Shown here one piece after another: positions 7,926-15,892 of a DNA stretch of 47,772 nucleotides; the first letter of the stretch is position 1; each line of letters opens with the position of its first letter. The notes beneath the pieces are model-generated. The model ran no database searches. It was not told the DNA's origin and saw only the letters and a list, made by a program, of their open reading frames with translations. Both the position numbers and the translations under genes were made by a program. Origin of the DNA: an uncultured Silvanigrella sp. (GTDB taxonomy: Bacteria > Bdellovibrionota_B > Oligoflexia > Silvanigrellales > Silvanigrellaceae); NCBI GenBank assembly GCA_903932045.1, contig CAIZES010000200.1:1-47772 (forward strand), given 5' to 3'.

Positions 7926-7957
7926 GGGTTTGCGTCAGACGGACTGGATGCAAACCC
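7926..7957. other. 8-bp hairpin in the scpB upstream region
   Basis: GGGTTTGC (7926-7933) pairs with GCAAACCC (7950-7957), with two more pairs possible inside. No T-tract follows on either strand, so it is unlikely to be a terminator. It could be an operator or leader structure for scpB or for the divergent PilZ gene. Confidence 0.4.
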
Positions 7958-7986
7958 TGCACCTTGCTATGATGCCCCCACTCGAT

Positions 7987-8030
7987 CCTTTGAAGCCAGT
8001 CCTTTGAAGCCAGTCCTTTGAAACCAATCC
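7987..8030. repeat. 14-bp tandem repeat just before scpB
   Basis: Three copies of CCTTTGAAGCCAGT (the third with two mismatches) plus a four-base partial copy, ending directly before the GGAG that serves scpB. Copy-number change would alter spacing in the leader, not the protein, if the GTG start is correct. Confidence 0.9.
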
Positions 8031-8044
8031 TTGGAGACCCGCAC

Positions 8045-8737
8045 GTGGACGAAAAAAACATCATTCCCCTCAACAAACGCGCCATTCAAGGAGCTTCTGC
8101 TGTTCCCGTATTTTCACAACTCAAGCTGCAAATTGAAGCCATCCTTTTTGCAGCCGAAGGCCCCATGGATATACAAGATATTCGCAATTTGATTGGAGAA
8201 GTCTCGCTTCAGGACGTTCGACTTGCCATCAAAGACTTGGCCAGCACCTACGAGGAACGGGCTTTTTTTGTGTTTGAAAATGGCGGAAAATATCAGCTTC
8301 GCACACGCCCGGAGTTCAACCCTATCCTTCGTCGCCAGTTTCAAAGCAAAGCTCGCAACCTTTCAAAATCAGCGTTAGAAACCCTCGCGATTATTGCATA
8401 CAAACAGCCTGTCACGCGTTCAGAAATTAACGAAATTCGGAACACCGACTGCTCATCAATCATTCTTTCGCTCAAAGAAAAAGAACTCATCCATGTGTCG
8501 GGGCAGCGCAAGGGTTTGGGCAATCCTATGGAATATCGAACCACTCCCGAGTTCTTGAAAATCTTCGGACTTTCAGCACTTTCCGATCTCCCCCGCTTGC
8601 GATCGCTTCAAATGCCGGCTCAAACCGAAGAACGCATCGCGGAAGCTATAAAAGCCCTCACCCCCTCAGAATCGCCAGAATCCCAGAAGTCTCCCGTTTT
8701 GCCTTCAGCCGAGGATCTTGCCTTTTCCCCAGAATAG
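8045..8737 (+). CDS. scpB: Segregation and condensation protein B
   Basis: ScpB is the winged-helix kleisin-associated subunit of the SMC-ScpA-ScpB condensin, acting in chromosome segregation. 230 residues from a GTG eight bases after GGAG; an in-frame TTG nine codons earlier falls in the tandem repeat. Recognisable segments are LKLQIEAILFAAEGPMDI (about 27-44), the first winged helix, then KYQLRTRPEF and the family signature LSKSALETLAIIAYKQPVTRSEINEIRN (about 105-132), followed by LKEKELIHVSGQRKGLGNPMEY. The C-terminal tail is Pro/Ser-rich. scpA is not adjacent within the window, which is unusual. Confidence 0.9.
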   Translation: MDEKNIIPLNKRAIQGASAVPVFSQLKLQIEAILFAAEGPMDIQDIRNLIGEVSLQDVRLAIKDLASTYEERAFFVFENGGKYQLRTRPEFNPILRRQFQSKARNLSKSALETLAIIAYKQPVTRSEINEIRNTDCSSIILSLKEKELIHVSGQRKGLGNPMEYRTTPEFLKIFGLSALSDLPRLRSLQMPAQTEERIAEAIKALTPSESPESQKSPVLPSAEDLAFSPE

Positions 8738-8770
8738 TGGTTTACCTTTGCTCTCTTTTTAAGCTCTCTG

Positions 8771-8834
8771 CGTTGCCCGTACCTGGTGGCATAAGCCTGG
8801 CATCGCAAAGGGTCAAAACCATGTAACTGGGTAC
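8771..8834 (+). promoter_or_regulatory. Possible structured leader of rpsB
   Basis: The 108-nt gap before rpsB contains GTACC (8779-8783) able to pair with GGTAC (8830-8834), an inner GGC-ATAA-GCC hairpin (8788-8797) and TTGCCC facing GGGTCAA. The outer stem ends four bases before AAGGAG. Proteobacterial rpsB-tsf is autoregulated by S2 through its leader; a similar role here is inference. Confidence 0.35.
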
Positions 8835-8845
8835 AAGGAGTTTTT

Positions 8846-9643
8846 ATGTCAGTAGAAGTTCAACTTCGCGAATTGCTCGATGCCGGTGTTCACTTTGGTC
8901 ACCAAGTACGCCGCTGGAATCCCAAAATGCGTCCATTCATTTTTGGCGAGCGCAACGGTGTGCACATTGTCGACCTTCAAAAAACCCAACAACTTTTCAA
9001 CAGCGCACTCGATCATATTGAAAAAGCTGTTGCAGACGGCGGAAGCGTTCTGTTTGTTGCTACCAAAAAGCAAGCACAAGACATTATCATTCAAGAAGCC
9101 GAACGCGCATCTATGTACCACGTACATCACCGCTGGCTCGGTGGCATGCTCACAAACTTCGCAACAGTAAAAATGAGCATTCAGAAGCTGAAACGTATCG
9201 AAAAAATGAAAGTCGACGGCACATACGAAAGCCTCACCAAAAAAGAAGTTTCACTCAAAGAACGTCTTCGCGAAAAGCTTGAGCGCTCGCTTGGCGGTAT
9301 CAAAAACATGAACGGAATTCCTTCCGTTGTGTTCGTTATTGACTCTCGTAAAGAAGCCACTGCTATTACCGAAGCTCGCCGTCTTGGTATCCCTGTAATA
9401 GGTGTTACCGATACAAACTCCGATCCTTCAGGCATCGACTATGTTATTCCCGGTAACGACGACAGTCTCAAGGCTATTCAATTGTACGCTTCTCGCGTTG
9501 CCGATGCTTGTATCGCTGGCAAGCAACGCCGCCGCAGCGAATCCAATCGCAGCGACGAAGGCTCCATCAGCACCGATGGCGGCCGCAGTCAAGTTAAAGT
9601 GAAGCGCCTCAAGAGCCGCGACGAAGAAGAAACTCAAAAGTAA
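8846..9643 (+). CDS. rpsB: Small ribosomal subunit protein uS2
   Basis: 265 residues, slightly longer than the usual 230-250. The family start (VQLRELLDAGVHFGHQVRRWNPKM) and the segments IVDLQKTQQLF, HHRWLGGMLTNFATV, PSVVFVIDSRKEATAITEARRLGIPVIGVTDTNSDPSGIDYVIPGNDD are all present. The extra length is a basic C-terminal tail after about residue 225, rich in Arg, Ser and Lys, encoded by GC-rich sequence. Preceded by AAGGAG. Paired with tsf, as in most bacteria, with a hairpin between the two. Confidence 0.97.
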   Translation: MSVEVQLRELLDAGVHFGHQVRRWNPKMRPFIFGERNGVHIVDLQKTQQLFNSALDHIEKAVADGGSVLFVATKKQAQDIIIQEAERASMYHVHHRWLGGMLTNFATVKMSIQKLKRIEKMKVDGTYESLTKKEVSLKERLREKLERSLGGIKNMNGIPSVVFVIDSRKEATAITEARRLGIPVIGVTDTNSDPSGIDYVIPGNDDSLKAIQLYASRVADACIAGKQRRRSESNRSDEGSISTDGGRSQVKVKRLKSRDEEETQK

Positions 9644-9674
9644 TTCGCGGTAGCTGTTTTATTTAAAACTCATG

Positions 9675-9698
9675 AGCTCTCTCTTTTAAGAGGGAGCT
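9675..9698 (+). terminator. Hairpin between rpsB and tsf (attenuator-like)
   Basis: An 11-bp stem (AGCTCTCTCTT with AAGAGGGAGCT, one G-T wobble) with a very short loop. Only three Ts follow, so termination would be partial at most. It may set the rpsB:tsf ratio or protect the upstream message. Confidence 0.5.
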
Positions 9699-9724
9699 TT
9701 CGATATCAAGGATAGGAGAACCTC

Positions 9725-10672
9725 ATGGCTCAAGTTACTCCCCAAATGGTAAAAGAATTACGTGAATCCACTGGCGCCGGAATGGGCGATTGCAAAAAAG
9801 CCCTCGACCAAGCCGAAGGCAACATGGAAAAAGCTGTTATTTTTTTGCGCGAACGCGGTCTTGCTGCTGCTGCCAAAAAATCGGACCGTGCTGCTTCGGA
9901 AGGAATGGTTGCTGCAGCTGTTTCAACCGACGGAACCACTGGGCATCTTATTGAAGTTAACTGCGAAACCGACTTTGTAACTCGTAACGAAGAGTTTCAA
10001 AAATTTGTGGAAACCATGAAAACAGTTGCTCTTGAAGCCAAGGTTTCCAGCATTGATGAACTTCAAACTGCAAAGTACCCCACCGGCGCTTCGGTAAAAG
10101 ACACCGTTACAGCCCTCGTTGCAAAAATTGGCGAGAATATATTGGTCCGACGTTATTCCTCACTCGGAAAATCCAACACAGCTGTTGCTTCGTACGTTCA
10201 CGCTGGCGGCCGCATTGGCGTGTTAGTCGAACTTTCCGGCACAGGCATTCAAGCCAAAGCAAACTCCGAAGCCGTACAAACAATCGGTAAAGACGTTGCA
10301 TTGCAAGTTGCTGCCATGAAACCCTCTTTCCTCAACCGCGAGTCCATCTCCGAACAAGCTTTGGCCACAGAAAAAGAAGTTTTCTGGAATCAGTACAAAA
10401 ACCAAGGCAAACCCGACGCAGCTCTCCCCAAGATTGTTGCAAACCGTGTTGAAACTTGGTTCAAAGAGGCCTGCCTTGTTGATCAAATTTTTGTGAAAGA
10501 CGATTCCAAGACTGTTGCCAAAATGGTTGCAGAAGCCGGAAGCAAACTTGGTATGCCCGACCTTAAAGTTGCAAACTTTGTTCGTTTGGAATTGGGCGAA
10601 GGCGTAGAAAAGAAGAGCCAAGATTTCGCTGCCGAAGTTGCTGAACAAATTGCTGCTTCCAGCAAGTCATAA
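9725..10672 (+). CDS. tsf: Elongation factor Ts
   Basis: 315 residues. EF-Ts is the nucleotide exchange factor for EF-Tu. The N-terminal UBA-like domain with the family signature ELRESTGAGMGDCKKAL (about 11-27) and a following KAVIFLRERGL segment is intact. The core contains HLIEVNCETDFVTRNEEF (about 77-94), the EF-Tu-contacting motif with the Thr-Asp-Phe-Val core, then YVHAGGRIGVLVEL (about 157-170) and a C-terminal dimer-like repeat (about 210-300). GGAG lies six bases upstream of the ATG. A tandem repeat begins at its stop codon. Confidence 0.97.
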   Translation: MAQVTPQMVKELRESTGAGMGDCKKALDQAEGNMEKAVIFLRERGLAAAAKKSDRAASEGMVAAAVSTDGTTGHLIEVNCETDFVTRNEEFQKFVETMKTVALEAKVSSIDELQTAKYPTGASVKDTVTALVAKIGENILVRRYSSLGKSNTAVASYVHAGGRIGVLVELSGTGIQAKANSEAVQTIGKDVALQVAAMKPSFLNRESISEQALATEKEVFWNQYKNQGKPDAALPKIVANRVETWFKEACLVDQIFVKDDSKTVAKMVAEAGSKLGMPDLKVANFVRLELGEGVEKKSQDFAAEVAEQIAASSKS

Positions 10673-10703
10673 GCCAGTTAGCAAGCTAGCCAGTTAGCAA
10701 GCT
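10672..10703. repeat. 16-bp tandem repeat at the tsf stop codon
   Basis: Two perfect copies of AGCCAGTTAGCAAGCT, then degenerate AGCAAAC-type partial copies to about 10735. The first base is the last base of the tsf TAA. Confidence 0.85.
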
Positions 10704-10746
10704 AGCAAACCGCCAAGATAGCAAACCAAATCCCTAACAAGCTTGC

Positions 10747-10772
10747 AAAAAAAAAGCCCGCGCAAGCGGGCT
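10747..10772 (-). terminator. Rho-independent terminator of frr
   Basis: AGCCCGC (10755-10761), loop GCAA, GCGGGCT (10766-10772). On the minus strand the stem is followed by a run of Ts (10755 down to 10747). It lies just after the frr stop and between convergent tsf and frr. Confidence 0.88.
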
Positions 10773-10799
10773 AAAACGTATCATCTTGTTAAAAAAAAC

Positions 10800-11360
10800 T
10801 CACATTGTAAGAACTTCTTTTTCCTTTGCAGCGCAAAGTTCGTCAACCTTTTTTGAGTTCGCGTCGGTTACTTTTTGAACTTCATCGTTTGCGCGCTTCA
10901 CTTCGTCTTCAGACCAAGCAAATTCGGTTTTTGCGGCCTTAGCTTTGTTATTGCCTTCTTGCCGATGATGACGAATAGCAACCTTCGATTCTTCACCCAA
11001 TTTGCGAACCTGTTTTGCAATTTCCTTACGACGCTCCTCGGAAAGCGGTGGAATAGGAATACGAATAACCTTACCATCGTTTGCTGGAGTGAGACCCAAA
11101 CCAGACGTTAAAATAGCCTTCTCAACCGTACCCAAAGAATTTTTATCGAAGGGATTGATGGTAATAAGACGAGGTTCCGGCGCGGCCACTGTGGCAACAC
11201 GATTCAAAGGAACCAACGAACCATATTGCTCGACACGCACATCGTCTAACAAATTTGTAGAAGCACGGCCTGTACGAATTTTTTGAAGATCACTTTGAAG
11301 TGAACGAATGGTTTTCTCCATCCCTTCCTTCACTTTTGCCAAAAGCTCGTTTCTATCCAT
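10800..11360 (-). CDS. frr: Ribosome recycling factor
   Basis: Acts with EF-G to split the post-termination ribosome. 186 residues from the ATG at 11360, chosen because GGAG stands eight bases upstream and RRF is normally about 185 residues; an ORF start 21 codons earlier adds unrelated sequence. Signatures: LQKIRTGRAST (about 25-35), YGSLVPLNRVATVAAPEPRLITI (about 46-68), IRIPIPPLSEERRKEIAKQVRK (about 100-121), VAIRHHRQEGNNKAK. Separated here from pyrH and from the rpsB-tsf pair, which lies on the opposite strand and converges on it. Confidence 0.96.
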   Translation of the reverse strand: MDRNELLAKVKEGMEKTIRSLQSDLQKIRTGRASTNLLDDVRVEQYGSLVPLNRVATVAAPEPRLITINPFDKNSLGTVEKAILTSGLGLTPANDGKVIRIPIPPLSEERRKEIAKQVRKLGEESKVAIRHHRQEGNNKAKAAKTEFAWSEDEVKRANDEVQKVTDANSKKVDELCAAKEKEVLTM

Positions 11361-11451
11361 AGAAATATCTCCCAATAAACCAAACAAGTTCACATGATGA
11401 ACCATGCAGAAAGAATTGTCCACCCATTCAAGAATATATCAGCAGAAAAAT

Positions 11452-12534
11452 CTAAGCCAAGTGAGCTTCGTAAAAATGAGTCATGCAGCGAAGATGAGTA
11501 TACGCAAGTTTTTGTTCCTTCAGCACAACCTTCACAACAAGATCCGCACCATTCTTGGTTATCTTAAGGTCAGGCACAACACCTGCAAGCTCAACTAAGC
11601 CTTTTGGCCACCCCGAAACGTCAACTCCCTTAGCCTTTTGGACACTCATTATTGTGGCTAAATTAATACTGAGTTGTTCATATCCGCTCGAAGCAACCTC
11701 ATCAACCATGGCTCCAAACAAATCCAACGCCGCAGGCGAAAGAAAAGGCGCGAGTGGTGGCAAAACTGGTGCGACTTTACCAAAAAATTCAACAAAATTT
11801 AAAAAAACACCTCGGTTCAAAAATACAATGCATGCAACACGCTGAAGGTTCGGACGCATACTAATAAATTTGCACTTTTGCAGTGTTACAAGAGTCTTTT
11901 CGAAAAGATCTTCATCCTCACCCAACAGTTCACGCCACAACTTTGCAGCATGTTCCTTTTGAACAAGAACATCTTTCCCCTCTTTCTCACCATCTTTTGC
12001 CAAAGCCAGCATGATAAACTTCATAGCCCGATGGACATGCTGGTAGGGATGTCTTTGATGCGGCAGAATTATAGAACCTTGCCCCTTACCGCCTGCTGCG
12101 GTTCCAGCGCCTGCTCCACCATCAGAAGATGCTCCAGAAGGCTTACCATTTCCTCCTCCCGAACCACCTGCTCCTGCAGCTTCTAGCGTTTGCAAACGCT
12201 CATTTGCCTGACGCAAACGCCCAACCAGGCTCTGCATCATGGTCACAATCCACTTAGGCACCTGAGTCAGAAGTTTCTCAAAATCAGATTTACTTATTAT
12301 TGTAACTTCGGTGTCGTCCTGAGCTTTCACGCTGGCACTGCGCGGCTTGTCATCAAAAAAAGCCATCTCGCCTACAATTGCTCCGTCTTTAAGGGTTGCC
12401 ACGGTAACTTCTTCGCCGCCCTTTGGGAAAAACACACGAAGTGCACCCTTGCGCACGATGTACATGGCATCTGCGGGATCGCCAATATTAAATAGCACTT
12501 CATTTGCTTTGACAATCCTATTTTGTCCGGCCAC
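11452..12534 (-). CDS. Cyclic-nucleotide-binding-domain protein
   Basis: 360 residues from a GTG after a GAGGGGG tract. Residues 1-115 form a cNMP-binding domain: FNIGDPADAMYIVRKGALRVFF, then the phosphate-binding cassette GEMAFFDDKPRSASVKA with its Glu and Arg, so ligand binding is plausible. A Gly/Ala/Ser-rich linker follows (about 120-155). The C-terminal 200 residues are predicted mostly helical and lack a recognisable helix-turn-helix, so this is not an ordinary Crp/Fnr activator. I do not recognise the C-terminal domain. It is divergent from the receiver-TPR gene with a shared gap of about 100 bp, which suggests joint control. Confidence 0.7.
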   Translation of the reverse strand: MAGQNRIVKANEVLFNIGDPADAMYIVRKGALRVFFPKGGEEVTVATLKDGAIVGEMAFFDDKPRSASVKAQDDTEVTIISKSDFEKLLTQVPKWIVTMMQSLVGRLRQANERLQTLEAAGAGGSGGGNGKPSGASSDGGAGAGTAAGGKGQGSIILPHQRHPYQHVHRAMKFIMLALAKDGEKEGKDVLVQKEHAAKLWRELLGEDEDLFEKTLVTLQKCKFISMRPNLQRVACIVFLNRGVFLNFVEFFGKVAPVLPPLAPFLSPAALDLFGAMVDEVASSGYEQLSINLATIMSVQKAKGVDVSGWPKGLVELAGVVPDLKITKNGADLVVKVVLKEQKLAYTHLRCMTHFYEAHLA

Positions 12535-12632
12535 CAAACCCCCTCAAAAACAAAAATAGCAAGACACATTTCATTGTCTCACGATTCACCAAGGAAGCGC
12601 AGCGTCAGAGATCCGATTGTCAGACAAATGTC

Positions 12633-14243
12633 ATGCAAATGTCGCCTGACTTTTTTCCAACTCAAAAAAGAGTCACTGTGTATGAAGCGCAGAAAATAGC
12701 CCGCGCTGGGAGAACAGACTTGTCGAGCACAACTCGAAATCAGCAAACCGAACAAAAGCATACGGTAGTTGTGGTAGACGACCAACCCGTAATTCGTTCG
12801 GCAATAAAAAGAATTCTCGAAAAGGATGCTTCGTTCCAAACCGTGGACTTTTCCAACGGCAACGACGCTATTAACTATCTCAAAGGATCTCCAGCAAGCC
12901 TGATTATAACCGACATTTATATGAACAAAGGGTCGGGATTTGATCTCATTTTGTATGTTCGTGGCCGTTCAATGGCAAACGACATCCCAATTGTTGTGGT
13001 ATCAGGCGAAGCCACACGAGACGATATTGTTTACACAATAGACATAGGCGCATCCGATTACATTCTAAAACCTTTTGAACCAAACGAATTCCTAACAAAA
13101 ATTCAATCAATATTTCAACGGTTCCGAAACCCAAGCGAATGGGAGCAAAAAGTTCGCACAGCGGAATGGCACTTCATGCAAGGAAAAATTGACGAAGCTG
13201 CTTTTATGTTCAAAGAACTGGCAAGCCAAAATTCAACTTCAAAAAGCCCCCGCGTTTTATCGGGGCTCGCACAATGTGCAGTTGAAAAACAGTGCTTAGA
13301 CGATGGAGAAAAGCTGTTACAATCTGCAATTAAAATCAATGGCCTTTATTTTCCAGCATACACAATTCTTGCTGACATCTACATGAAAAAAAACGAGAGA
13401 GAGAAGGCAAAATCAACTCTCATCAAAGAACTTTCTATCAACGGCAAACAACCACACAGAAGACTCCTGCTTGCACACTTGCTAGCGAGCGACGAAGGAG
13501 TTGAAAAAGCTTCCGAAGAAATTCGCAAAGGATTGATTGATACGCCTCGCGATGAAGAGCTTCTTCTTTATGCAGCCGAATTGGCTGCAATACGCAACGA
13601 CGAAGAAAAATCCGCGCACTATTATCTGCGCACACGAAAGTCACATCCAGCATGCACACGCGCACTTGACGGCATTGCCAACCTCTATTTCCGTCGCGGC
13701 AAACCCGAAAAAGCGCACTTTATTTTTAAGGACATATTGAAGGCAAATCCAAAGGCTAAGGATGTTTTTATCGCCCGAGCAAAACTCTTTGAGCAAGAAA
13801 AAAAATACGACGATGCCTTGGCTGATGTTGAAATCTTTTTAACCGAACAAGAAGATCATCCTGACGCGCTCAAACTCAAAGCAAAAATTCTGGGCAAACG
13901 CAACGACCTTGAAGGATCTCTTCAAATCTATCTCCAACTCGAAAAAGCCGCACCAACAAATGATCTCCAAACAAAAATCGCTCTTACTTACCTCAAACTC
14001 AACAAATTCCAAGAGGCCATTCAACATTACGAAAATGCGATATCCCTCGCACCCCGAAATCCCAACAATTTTTTCAACATGGGATACGCTTATGAAATTC
14101 TGAAGGAGTACCGCAAGGCTATTGACTGCTATCAACGCACTCACGAACTTGACCCCGCAAGCTCCGACGCAATTGCTGCCATAGACCGCGTGAAAAATCT
14201 CATGAAAAGTGCCGTTCCCAAGTCCGTACCACCAAAACTTTGA
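12633..14243 (+). CDS. Response-regulator receiver with TPR repeats
   Basis: 536 residues. A CheY-like receiver (about 43-160) has the acidic pair D49-D50, phosphoacceptor D94 in LIITDIYM, S124 in VVVSGE and K146 in DYILKPF, so it should be phosphorylatable. The rest (about 165-530) is a series of roughly eight to nine tetratricopeptide repeats, for example YENAISLAPRNPNNFFNMGYAY. There is no DNA-binding or enzymatic output domain, so it probably works as a phosphorylation-controlled scaffold. The ATG used has a poor ribosome binding site; an in-frame TTG at 12720 with GGAG seven bases upstream is a good alternative and keeps the whole receiver. Confidence 0.85.
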   Translation: MQMSPDFFPTQKRVTVYEAQKIARAGRTDLSSTTRNQQTEQKHTVVVVDDQPVIRSAIKRILEKDASFQTVDFSNGNDAINYLKGSPASLIITDIYMNKGSGFDLILYVRGRSMANDIPIVVVSGEATRDDIVYTIDIGASDYILKPFEPNEFLTKIQSIFQRFRNPSEWEQKVRTAEWHFMQGKIDEAAFMFKELASQNSTSKSPRVLSGLAQCAVEKQCLDDGEKLLQSAIKINGLYFPAYTILADIYMKKNEREKAKSTLIKELSINGKQPHRRLLLAHLLASDEGVEKASEEIRKGLIDTPRDEELLLYAAELAAIRNDEEKSAHYYLRTRKSHPACTRALDGIANLYFRRGKPEKAHFIFKDILKANPKAKDVFIARAKLFEQEKKYDDALADVEIFLTEQEDHPDALKLKAKILGKRNDLEGSLQIYLQLEKAAPTNDLQTKIALTYLKLNKFQEAIQHYENAISLAPRNPNNFFNMGYAYEILKEYRKAIDCYQRTHELDPASSDAIAAIDRVKNLMKSAVPKSVPPKL

Positions 14244-14314
14244 AAAAGATCTGCGTCAAGAGTATGCTCGCGATGAACACAACGTCGAAACCCAATTGGA
14301 ACAAGGAGTTCACA

Positions 14315-14674
14315 ATGTCACCCAACAATCAAAATCGCGGTCGCGACTCTCGCCGCACCTCGGAACCCAGAAAAATTGTAAAAGAAGAGTTCCATGACAT
14401 CGCTAAACTTGGAGGAGAAATTCTCAAGAAAACCGTTGCCACAGGATTTGGTGCGCTCAAGGAAGTCACCGATGGACTCCCCAAAGAAGCCACACAAATT
14501 CTTTCGAAGGGCAAAGAAGAGCTTCTCAAAACCTTGGCATCCAAAGACATGCTGACCTATTTGTTAACCCAAGCAATCGATCGCGGAGTGGATGTTGTGC
14601 GTCAACACCGCCTTGAAATTTCTGTAAGAATCCGAAAAGTAAACGAAAATCCTCAAAAGAAATCTCACAAGTAA
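14315..14674 (+). CDS. Small helical protein of unknown function
   Basis: 119 residues from an ATG six bases after AAGGAG. The N-terminus is polar and Arg-rich; residues 25-105 form amphipathic helices (KLGGEILKKTVATGFGALKE, then SKGKEELLKTLASKDMLTYLLTQAI); the tail is basic. The general look is phasin-like, but no family was recognised. It starts 71 bp after the receiver-TPR gene and probably shares its transcript. The 174-bp gap to the next gene holds no recognisable feature apart from AT-rich sequence. Confidence 0.65.
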   Translation: MSPNNQNRGRDSRRTSEPRKIVKEEFHDIAKLGGEILKKTVATGFGALKEVTDGLPKEATQILSKGKEELLKTLASKDMLTYLLTQAIDRGVDVVRQHRLEISVRIRKVNENPQKKSHK

Positions 14675-14848
14675 CGAGTCATTAACTCCCCGCGACGCAA
14701 AATATTTTTTCCAAACGAACACGGGAGCTTATTAAGATGAAATCATTACTTTTTTAAAAAATATTTAGTTTTTCGCAAAATCACCGATGAGAAGGTCAAA
14801 CGGGTTACCGACAAATCCGTTCACACGATCTTCACTTAGAGGTGATTT

Positions 14849-15892
14849 ATGGGGATCAAAACAGACAAGCCGTATTTCGTTTTTTTTCTCGCCCTGTTTG
14901 CTCTTGCTAGCTGCGGACAAACTTCGCCAGATTCTTCTTTAAGTGCAGCCTCGCCCCTTCAAAACGCAAGCAACGCCAGTGGAGAATTTTCTTCCGCGAA
15001 TTTAACACGTCCCCCGGTTTCCCTCTCAGAAGTGGATGTCTCCAACCTTATTGTTGCCAACACCCGCGACAATGGTCTGCCCGCGCGATCGCTTCATTTT
15101 ACTGCAACCGGTACATCCGACTACGTCGACGTGCAGCTGTGTCACGCCACAAAAGGATGCGAAGAAACAATGAGCGTTGTTGTGGACGAAGTTCTCTTAA
15201 ATGCCTCCAATTCCGGCAAATACACCGTGCGCGCACGCGCCTGCGTTTTTCCCACTCGCGCAAAAGTAGCAAATGAACTCTGCGGTGAATGGAAAGTTGC
15301 GAACTTCGAAATGTCGGGGACAATTGATTCCGCAATTGCAACTCTCATTAACGAAAGAACAGCAAAAAGAAATCAACTCAAACAATATGCCGACGAAATG
15401 CAAAACATTCTCAAAAACTTTTTGCAAACATCCCAAGTTTGCGCAAAAGGAACCGACTCGGAACGCCTCAATGCCATTCGCGGTATCGTGCAAAACTACC
15501 TAGCTCTCGGCGAACAAATTATTGATCATTCTGTTTGCACCAACGAAGCAAACGCAAAAAAGGAACATTATTCGGCAACACCTGTTGATCCTATCCAAAA
15601 GCCGTTAGAGGAAAACAACGCAAAACTTTCCAAATTTATGGAGTACGACGCCTCGGTTCGAAAAATTGCCACTGCCAAAGGCTTTTTCGACGAAGCACGT
15701 CCCGTAAATGCCGTACAAACTCTGGGCCTCGCTATTTTCGACCTTTTTGCCTCCAAACAACAGCTTTCTGAAACTTGCCACGCAATAGAAAGCGCAAGCA
15801 TCACACTGGCGAAAGTTTCCCAAAACATAATTTCACTAAAAGCACGAATCGCAGACATCGAAGCCACACTTTCCGAAAGGAGCAGCCAATGA
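14849..15892 (+). CDS. Lipoprotein 1 of a four-gene lipoprotein operon
   Basis: 347 residues. Lipobox LASC gives an acylated Cys22. After a Ser/Ala-rich linker, residues 60-155 form a predicted beta-rich domain with the pattern SDYVDVQLC...SGKYTVRARAC...C, which recurs in lipoproteins 3 and 4 of this operon. Residues 165-345 are helical with coiled-coil character (ERTAKRNQLKQYADEMQNILKN and ISLKARIADIEATLSERS). It overlaps the next gene by ATGA. Function unknown; location inferred as an outer or inner membrane surface facing the periplasm or outside. AGGTG precedes the ATG. Confidence 0.75.
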   Translation: MGIKTDKPYFVFFLALFALASCGQTSPDSSLSAASPLQNASNASGEFSSANLTRPPVSLSEVDVSNLIVANTRDNGLPARSLHFTATGTSDYVDVQLCHATKGCEETMSVVVDEVLLNASNSGKYTVRARACVFPTRAKVANELCGEWKVANFEMSGTIDSAIATLINERTAKRNQLKQYADEMQNILKNFLQTSQVCAKGTDSERLNAIRGIVQNYLALGEQIIDHSVCTNEANAKKEHYSATPVDPIQKPLEENNAKLSKFMEYDASVRKIATAKGFFDEARPVNAVQTLGLAIFDLFASKQQLSETCHAIESASITLAKVSQNIISLKARIADIEATLSERSSQ

